From Bog-532 sp963805255 (GTDB lineage: Bacteria; Actinomycetota; Actinomycetes; Streptosporangiales; Streptosporangiaceae), in assembly GCA_963805255.1 (NCBI GenBank), contig CAWDTK010000018.1:23676-87675 (forward strand): a DNA stretch of 64,000 nucleotides, written 5' to 3'. The notes beneath the pieces are model-generated. The model was not told where the DNA came from. It saw only the letters and a program-made list of their open reading frames with translations, and did no database searches. The translations under genes were made by a program, and so were the position numbers. This document shows positions 59,335 through 64,000 of the stretch, in pieces (the first letter of the stretch is position 1; each line of letters opens with the position of its first letter).

Positions 59335-59565
59335 GTTCGGGATCGGTTCACTGCGACCCTTACGACGTCACCCGGATCTGGGTCCGCAACCACCACGAGG
59401 GCAGGTGGATCACCGTTCCGTCGAAGCACCTGCGCAGCGCCCCGGCCCCGTTCGGCGAGCTGGCCTGGCAGCATGCCCGCGAGATCCTGGCCCGCCGCGG
59501 CCAGGATCATGCCACCGGGGCGGAGATCGCCGGTTCAGTACGGACCGGCCGAGCGCATCCGCAGC
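59335..59565 (+). pseudogene. TnsB-like transposase C-terminal fragment
   Basis: SGSVHCDPYDVTRIWVRNHH, then EGRWITVPSKHLRSAPAPFG and LAWQHAREILARRG line up with the TnsB beta-barrel and following helix at 55022-57067 (WEVHYDPYDATVVWLRDHRT...). The two are clearly related but not identical, so this is a remnant of a second transposon, on the opposite strand and just outside the right end of the present element. Confidence 0.75.
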
Positions 59566-59647
59566 TGCCTGCCGAAGGGCAGGTTTGGCGCCCGTTGCGC
59601 TCAGATCATTCATCCGTCGTGCCCTGCCCAGTCACCGCGGCGTGCGC

Positions 59648-59893
59648 TCAGGGCGCCGACCCGCTGGCGGTCCAGCGCTGGAAGACGGCGACGTGCTCCG
59701 GCGGCCATGCCCCGTCGCAGGGCATCGTGCCGTTGCGGAGGCGCTCGAGGATCGCGTCCTGGTGCGCCTGGACGTCGCTGTGGGACCAGAGGTCGAAGGC
59801 TTTGAGCATCGAGTCGCGGTCCTTTTCGCGGAACATAGGACGGACATCACGCTCGAAGCTCGGCCCTGCGGGTGAGTCCGGCTGGCCGGTCAT
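59648..59893 (-). CDS. Small conserved hypothetical protein
   Basis: An 81-residue protein from ATG 59893 with GGGAGAAG upstream. The sequence FERDVRPMFREKDRDSMLKA, then FDLWSHSDVQAHQDAILERL and TMPCDGAWPPEHVAVFQRW is a compact, conserved all-helical form that I recall from many actinobacteria. One Cys is conserved. It resembles the short domain that ends some cytochrome-like or DUF proteins. Function unknown; both ends look complete. Confidence 0.75.
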   Translation of the reverse strand: MTGQPDSPAGPSFERDVRPMFREKDRDSMLKAFDLWSHSDVQAHQDAILERLRNGTMPCDGAWPPEHVAVFQRWTASGSAP

Positions 59894-60247
59894 GGGCTTC
59901 TCCCGCCGTTGTGACAGTGCGATGCTTCCCTCTTCAGCAACCGTATCGGCCAGAGCATCTCCCGGGCCACGTGGCGCCATACTTGCCCACTCCGCAATAG
60001 CCGCAGGCGTCACAGATCACATCTGGATCCTATTCAAGTCAAACAACCCACTACCACGCCGTGCAGTCGCGTTGCACCGGCTGGCGCCGATCGTGAACGA
60101 ACGCTCCGAATGTTCTTTCTGGACGGTCGTAACCAGCATTGGCGACCCTCCGTCGCTGAGCCAATCCCGCGCTTGGTTCGCCCACCCGGCAAGCCCGCAG
60201 GCTCCAGGGCCGCCACCCGACCGCGATCCGAGCGCCTCCGGCCCGGG

Positions 60248-61198
60248 TTACAGGCGGGAGGTGAGCTCGGTCACGATGTCCGCCGCCGACTGTGGCTGTC
60301 TCGCGAGCGCGACGCCTTGTCCGGCCCACATCGAGAGCGCTTCGATCTCACCGGTGGTCCCGGCCATCGGCGGCGCTGGCTCGTAGCGGACGATTGCTTC
60401 GCCGGAGGCGAAGTGCGCGATCACATCGCCTTCTCCCGGCCGCTGCCCGGGTGGGGGGCGGCCCGCGGCTTCCCACGCGTTGGCCGTTGAGTTGCGGAGG
60501 GCGCGGTGGGGAGAATCGGGCCACCCGACCTCGTACAGGTTGGCGTACCACTGCGGATCGGTCTCGGCCGCCGCCATCAGCCGGCGCCGGTAGTCCTCGT
60601 GGATCGGCATCTCCTCGGCCAGCAGGAACCGTGTGCCCAGCCACGCGGCCTGGGCTCCCAGGGCCAGCACCGCGGCGACGCCGCGGGCGTCACCGATCCC
60701 GCCAGCCGCGATCACCGGCACCGGCGTCACCGCGTCCACCACAGCGGGCACCAGCGGCAGTGTCGCGACGGTACCCCGCACGTGCCCGCCGGCCTCCCAG
60801 CCTTGCGCGACGATCACGTCCACGCCGGACGCGACCGCCCGCCGCGCCTCCTCGGCACTGCCGGCCGTGAGCATCACGACTCCCCCGGCGTCGTGCACCG
60901 GCTCGATGTAGCCGCTGGGATCCCCCGACATGAACGAGACGATCCGCAAGCCGGCCTCAAGGGCCTGGTCAAGGCGACGATGGTGATCTTCGGTGAGCAC
61001 GAAGTTGCCGCCGAACGGCCGCGCGGTCAGCGCCGCCGTCTCCCGAACGACGGCTCCGGCGTCAGCGGACCAGGTCAGCGTCACCATGCCGAGCGCGCCG
61101 GCATTCGAGACCGCCGCGGCCAGCCGGGGAACCGCGGCCATCGGTGCCTGGACGATCGGTTGTTCAGTCCCGAGCATCTCGCATACCGGCGTGCGCAC
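60248..61198 (-). CDS. Nitronate monooxygenase-like FMN enzyme
   Basis: A 316-residue TIM-barrel flavoprotein. QPIVQAPMAAVPRLAAAVSN opens the FMN site. GWEAGGHVRGTVATLPLVPA carries the conserved GxEAGGHxG phosphate and catalytic-His loop (His in GGH), and VIAAGGIGDARGVAAVLALG, then GTRFLLAEE completes the FMN-phosphate site. Class I nitronate monooxygenases oxidise propionate-3-nitronate, but related enzymes have other roles. The gene appears intact and is alone. Confidence 0.9.
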   Translation of the reverse strand: MRTPVCEMLGTEQPIVQAPMAAVPRLAAAVSNAGALGMVTLTWSADAGAVVRETAALTARPFGGNFVLTEDHHRRLDQALEAGLRIVSFMSGDPSGYIEPVHDAGGVVMLTAGSAEEARRAVASGVDVIVAQGWEAGGHVRGTVATLPLVPAVVDAVTPVPVIAAGGIGDARGVAAVLALGAQAAWLGTRFLLAEEMPIHEDYRRRLMAAAETDPQWYANLYEVGWPDSPHRALRNSTANAWEAAGRPPPGQRPGEGDVIAHFASGEAIVRYEPAPPMAGTTGEIEALSMWAGQGVALARQPQSAADIVTELTSRL

Positions 61199-61436
61199 TG
61201 CCTTCGCCCCTTCCGCGATCTTTGCCGGCCACCAGGTGACCCGCCTTGCATATCTCGCCGCGGCTTAGCCAAGCGCCGCAAGGCAGGCCCGGCGAGCGCG
61301 CCTCACCTGGCTCACCCGGGTCATTCGCCGCGGCCACCGCGCGGCGGGCAGCAGACAAGGGCGGCGACGCGAGTTGCCTGGTCCCCGGCCTGAGGAGTCA
61401 CCTGGGCCGCTGAGTGCAGCAGCAATCGTTGCTGTG

Positions 61437-62036
61437 TCACTCATACGATGACGGCACCGACCCGGGGGACCGCCGGTCCCAGCCGTGAAACTTCGAGTAG
61501 TCGCCCGCGTCCCAGGCCTCGCGCAGGCCCGGGGTGCTCAGGTCCCAGTCCGGGCGGATCTCGCTGGTGGCGGCACGCAGGTCATGCCACAGGTCGCAAA
61601 ACGACGGGCGGCCCCAGAACCAGTAGCCGTTATAGGCACTGTGAATGACCAGCCCCGGCTTGAGCACCAGCGTGTGCGGGATCATGGGGTTGTGCTCGGG
61701 GTCGGTGTACTCGGCGATGTCGAGGTCCTGCTGGACGGTCCGGCCGGGATCGGACAGGAACGCCCACTGGGCGCCCACCGACGCGCGGAACTCTTGCAGG
61801 CTGTGATGGTCGTCGGTGGCGATGGTGGCGATCTGGGTGTAGGCCACCGCGATCTTGGAGTAGTTGGCCGCCAGCTCCAGATGCTGCTGGTGCTCCTTAG
61901 GGCAGTAGTTGCCCCGCGCCAGGGTGAGGATCAGCGGATCGCGGCCCTGAAGCTCGCTGAGCGTACGCACCGTGCCGGTGTGGTCCGGGAGGGCGTAATC
62001 GGGGAAGATGCCGCCAGGTCTGATGTCAGGACGCAT
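61437..62036 (-). CDS. AhpC/TSA-type redoxin
   Basis: A thioredoxin-fold protein of 199 residues from ATG 62036. GIFPDYALPDHTGTVRTLSE, then LILTLARGNYCPKEHQQHLE places a single Cys in the peroxiredoxin position (N-Y-C-P). IATIATDDHHSLQEFRAS, FLSDPGRTVQQDLDIAEYTD and PHTLVLKPGLVIHSAYNGYW follow the AhpC/TSA pattern. The normal PxxxTxxC is replaced by ARGNYC, a variant that I recall in actinobacterial redoxins. Likely a peroxidase or disulfide-handling protein. An alternative GTG start at 62054 adds six residues. Confidence 0.8.
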   Translation of the reverse strand: MRPDIRPGGIFPDYALPDHTGTVRTLSELQGRDPLILTLARGNYCPKEHQQHLELAANYSKIAVAYTQIATIATDDHHSLQEFRASVGAQWAFLSDPGRTVQQDLDIAEYTDPEHNPMIPHTLVLKPGLVIHSAYNGYWFWGRPSFCDLWHDLRAATSEIRPDWDLSTPGLREAWDAGDYSKFHGWDRRSPGSVPSSYE

Positions 62037-62283
62037 CGGATGACTACCTCTCACAGCATCGAGTGCCCAACCTGCATGGTGCCACTGTCAACTGCGTCAC
62101 AACAAGCCCGTTCTACCCACAAGCACCAGACCGACACCCAGGGTAACGGAACCCGCCCCCCGGGCTGATTACGGGATGTTGCAGTTGTGCCTGCACCCAT
62201 TCGCTCTCGGGCTGGCCGGCTTCGATGGCCTCGATGCGCCCGTCCTTAGCTTAGTGGGTGATCCCATAAGTTCGTGAGGGGTG

Positions 62284-63453
62284 TCAGGCGACCTCCGTGA
62301 GGTCGGTTTGCCGTCTGGTGTCTTGTTTTTCGTGTTCGCTGATGCGGTGGAGCAGGTCCTTGAGGTCGGCGGCGGTGTATTTCCAGTTAAATGGCTTCGC
62401 GGTCTGGTTGTAGCGGTTCACGAATGTGAGCAGGGTTTCGGATAGTTTCTCCAGGCTGGGGAAATCGTTCGGGGAGACGGCTTTCTTCTGGATGATGGAG
62501 AAGAAGATCTCGATCTGGTTCAGCCAGGATGCGTGGACCGGGGTGTGGATCATGATGGCGTTGGGGTGCGCCCTGCGGAGCCGGGCGATGGCGGCCTTGC
62601 CGCGGTGGTCCGAGCCGTTATCTACGATGACGAACACGCGCGGGGCGTCCCGGTACTCCGGCCTGGCCATGACCTGGCCGGCGAGGTCCATGAACGGGAC
62701 GATGCCCGTGGTCTGCGGGGTGGAGGCGAACACTTCGCCCGTGTGCACGTCCAGGCCGGCCAGCAGGGCGAGCGCGCCGTGCCGGGTGTATTCGTGCTCC
62801 ACGCGGGCGGGCCGGCCGGGCGCGGCGGGCAGCGTTTCATGGATACGGCCGCGGGCCTGGATGGACGGCTTGGCGTCAAAGGACAGGATCCGGTCGCCCG
62901 GGCCGAGCGGCTCACCGCCGTAAAGCCCCTGGTAAAGGTCCAGGATCACTTTCGCTTTCACCTCGAAGTCCGGGTCACGGGGAAAGATCCAGGACTGGTA
63001 CTGCCACGGCTTCACCGGGTTCCCCGCCAGGATCCGCAGCAGCGACGACACGGACACCGGCTCGCTGACCAGCGCCTGCGCCTCCAGCTCACGCTTCAGT
63101 TCCGGGCCGCTCCACCGGGACAGCGGCACCCCCGTGGCGGCCGGCAGCTGGCACGCCAGCGCGACCACCGCCGCCCGGGCCTCCTCGCTGATCTCCCGCG
63201 GCCGGCCGGACCTGGGAAGATCCTTCAGCCCCCCCAGCCCGTGCAGGGTGAACCGGCCCCGCCATTTGCGCACCGTGGCAGCGGCCACGCGCAGGTCAGC
63301 GGCGATCCGCTCGTTAGCCCGGCCCCGGGCGGCAGCCAGCACGACCTGCGCCCGCAGCCGGTCCCGGTACGGCGTCTTCGCGCCCCGCACCCGGTTCTTC
63401 AGGATCTTGCGCTCCGATGCGGTCAGCATGACTGGCACCGCGGCAGGCGGCAT
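62284..63453 (-). CDS. IS630-family transposase
   Basis: A 389-residue transposase. Two N-terminal HTHs (ANERIAADLRVAAATVRKWR, then LSRWSGPELKRELE) precede the DDE core: D193 (ILSFDAKPS), D278 (VIVDNGSDHRG) and E315 (SWLNQIEIFFS). The last two are 36 residues apart, in the IS630 range. The gene is intact with no frameshift. An inverted repeat ATTACA-GCAA-TGTAAT (63471-63486) just upstream may be part of a shared divergent promoter. Confidence 0.93.
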   Translation of the reverse strand: MPPAAVPVMLTASERKILKNRVRGAKTPYRDRLRAQVVLAAARGRANERIAADLRVAAATVRKWRGRFTLHGLGGLKDLPRSGRPREISEEARAAVVALACQLPAATGVPLSRWSGPELKRELEAQALVSEPVSVSSLLRILAGNPVKPWQYQSWIFPRDPDFEVKAKVILDLYQGLYGGEPLGPGDRILSFDAKPSIQARGRIHETLPAAPGRPARVEHEYTRHGALALLAGLDVHTGEVFASTPQTTGIVPFMDLAGQVMARPEYRDAPRVFVIVDNGSDHRGKAAIARLRRAHPNAIMIHTPVHASWLNQIEIFFSIIQKKAVSPNDFPSLEKLSETLLTFVNRYNQTAKPFNWKYTAADLKDLLHRISEHEKQDTRRQTDLTEVA

Positions 63454-63534
63454 GCCCTCTCCCAGGGAAAATTACAGCAATGTAATTCATTCCAGGGCAC
63501 AAGATCATAACCAGGGCAGGCACTCCCCGACGGC

Positions 63535-63879
63535 ATGATGGGGCACATGCCCGCCATCCCGGAACCGACCCGCGACTCCATCACCTGGCGGCTGATCCTG
63601 CACGCGGAGAAGAACTGGCCGCAACTGGACAAAGTCCAGGTCACCTGCCGCGGAAGCTTCGCCTACGCCGCCGGCGTCCTGCCCGGCGGCGAGAAGATCC
63701 CCCTGTTCCGGCTCCGCTACGGCGGATCCGCGCACTCCTTCGGCTTCGCGATCTACACCGCCGGACGCTACGAAGACGCCCTCCTGCTCACCGGGCAGCC
63801 CACCGGAACACCCCAGGAAGCCCTCGACACCGCCTGCACCGTCCACCTCGCCAGCCTCGGCCACGAACCCGAGAACTGA
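63535..63879 (+). CDS. IS630-borne passenger protein, function unknown
   Basis: A 114-residue protein inside the IS630 ends and divergent from the transposase. ATG 63535, 63538 or 63547 could be the start. SITWRLILHAEKNWPQLDKV, then GEKIPLFRLRYGGSAHSFGF and AIYTAGRYEDALLLTGQPTG suggest a compact alpha+beta fold. No known motif, signal or membrane segment. The codon pattern is normal for the organism. It may aid transposition, regulate the element, or simply be carried. Confidence 0.65.
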   Translation: MMGHMPAIPEPTRDSITWRLILHAEKNWPQLDKVQVTCRGSFAYAAGVLPGGEKIPLFRLRYGGSAHSFGFAIYTAGRYEDALLLTGQPTGTPQEALDTACTVHLASLGHEPEN

Positions 63880-63931
63880 CCCCCAACGAACTTACGGAGC
63901 CACCCACTTAGCCAGCGAGGCGAGGCGGGCA

Positions 63932-64000
63932 TCAGTCGACGGGCAAGACACGGATCAGGTTGCCGTCCGGGTCAGCGATGACGAAAGTGCGGCCGGATAC
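63932..64000 (-). CDS. VOC-family protein, C-terminal end (partial)
   Basis: The final 22 codons read GRTFVIADPDGNLIRVLPVD before TGA (63934-63932); the gene continues past the window edge. ADPDGNLI is the usual last metal-binding strand of glyoxalase/bleomycin-resistance-type VOC proteins, although the common Glu of GNxxE is Arg here. Located directly outside the right end of the IS630 element. Confidence 0.7.
   Translation of the reverse strand, partial: VSGRTFVIADPDGNLIRVLPVD

Larger units (their letters stand above)
62254..63907. mobile_element. IS630-family element with a passenger gene
   Basis: Ends GTGGGTGATCCCATAAGTTC at 62254 and (reverse complement) GTGGGTGGCTCCGTAAGTTC at 63907 match at 16 of 20. 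TTA flanks both sides (62251-62253 and 63908-63910), containing the TA target typical of IS630/Tc1. The 1654-bp element holds the transposase and a second, divergent ORF. Confidence 0.85.

Overview
The window is very GC-rich DNA with actinobacterial gene families throughout: AfsR/SARP regulators, a BldG-like STAS protein, DUF2252, DUF899, LacI/MFS pairs and BTAD/TPR ATPases. It fits an accessory region of a filamentous actinomycete (Streptosporangiales- or Streptomyces-like). I cannot name the genus. No rRNA, tRNA or CRISPR array was seen. The region is heavily worn: intact genes alternate with fragments of at least fifteen broken genes, and four insertion sequences plus Tn7-like transposition genes are present.

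Layout. 1-9.6 kb: small oxidoreductases, gene remnants (alpha/beta hydrolase, DUF899), a cytochrome P450 with a broken start, an ArsR-SRPBCC operon under two palindromic operators, an SDR and a DUF2252 protein. 9.7-22 kb: a lipoprotein, a CHRD protein, a BldG-like STAS protein, a rhodanese-CBS gene with an in-frame TGA, a K+ channel/transposase chimera, an alcohol dehydrogenase, an ImuA-like protein and a pentapeptide-repeat protein. 22-26 kb: decayed Tn3 transposase, GDPD and AraC genes, and a peroxiredoxin split by an IS5-family element. 26-37 kb: a serine hydrolase, a divergent MFS/LacI pair with twin palindromic operators, a frame-split AfsR-type regulator, and SbcC, MerR and VOC fragments beside a RelE toxin.

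37-44 kb looks like a small specialised-metabolism locus: a 1122-residue SARP-ATPase regulator, a hydrolase-glycosyltransferase fusion and a methyltransferase. The last two are divergent, and three 7-bp direct repeats at 11-bp spacing lie between them, as expected for a SARP site. 44.6-46.4 kb is an IS1380 element. 47-50.8 kb holds a TnsA-like gene with a stub of TnsB, divergent from a 1009-residue protein with a PD-(D/E)XK-like N-terminus (a possible defence effector). 51-52.6 kb is an IS3 element.

52.9-58.1 kb is a complete tnsA-tnsB-tnsC-tniQ operon (Tn7-like, no CRISPR effector). Its genes overlap by 4-13 nt and it is bounded on the right by three copies of a ~20-bp repeat ending TGTCCCGTGACAG. 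The same terminal sequence recurs at 27956 and 9738 facing the other way, so the operon may mobilise, or once have mobilised, much of the window. A 31-bp sequence is duplicated next to the 27956 end and next to a second set of end-like repeats at 46.7 kb, suggesting repeated use of one target. 58-64 kb holds SDR, XRE and TnsB fragments, an SDR, a nitronate monooxygenase-type enzyme, a redoxin, an IS630 element carrying a passenger gene, and the tail of a VOC gene.
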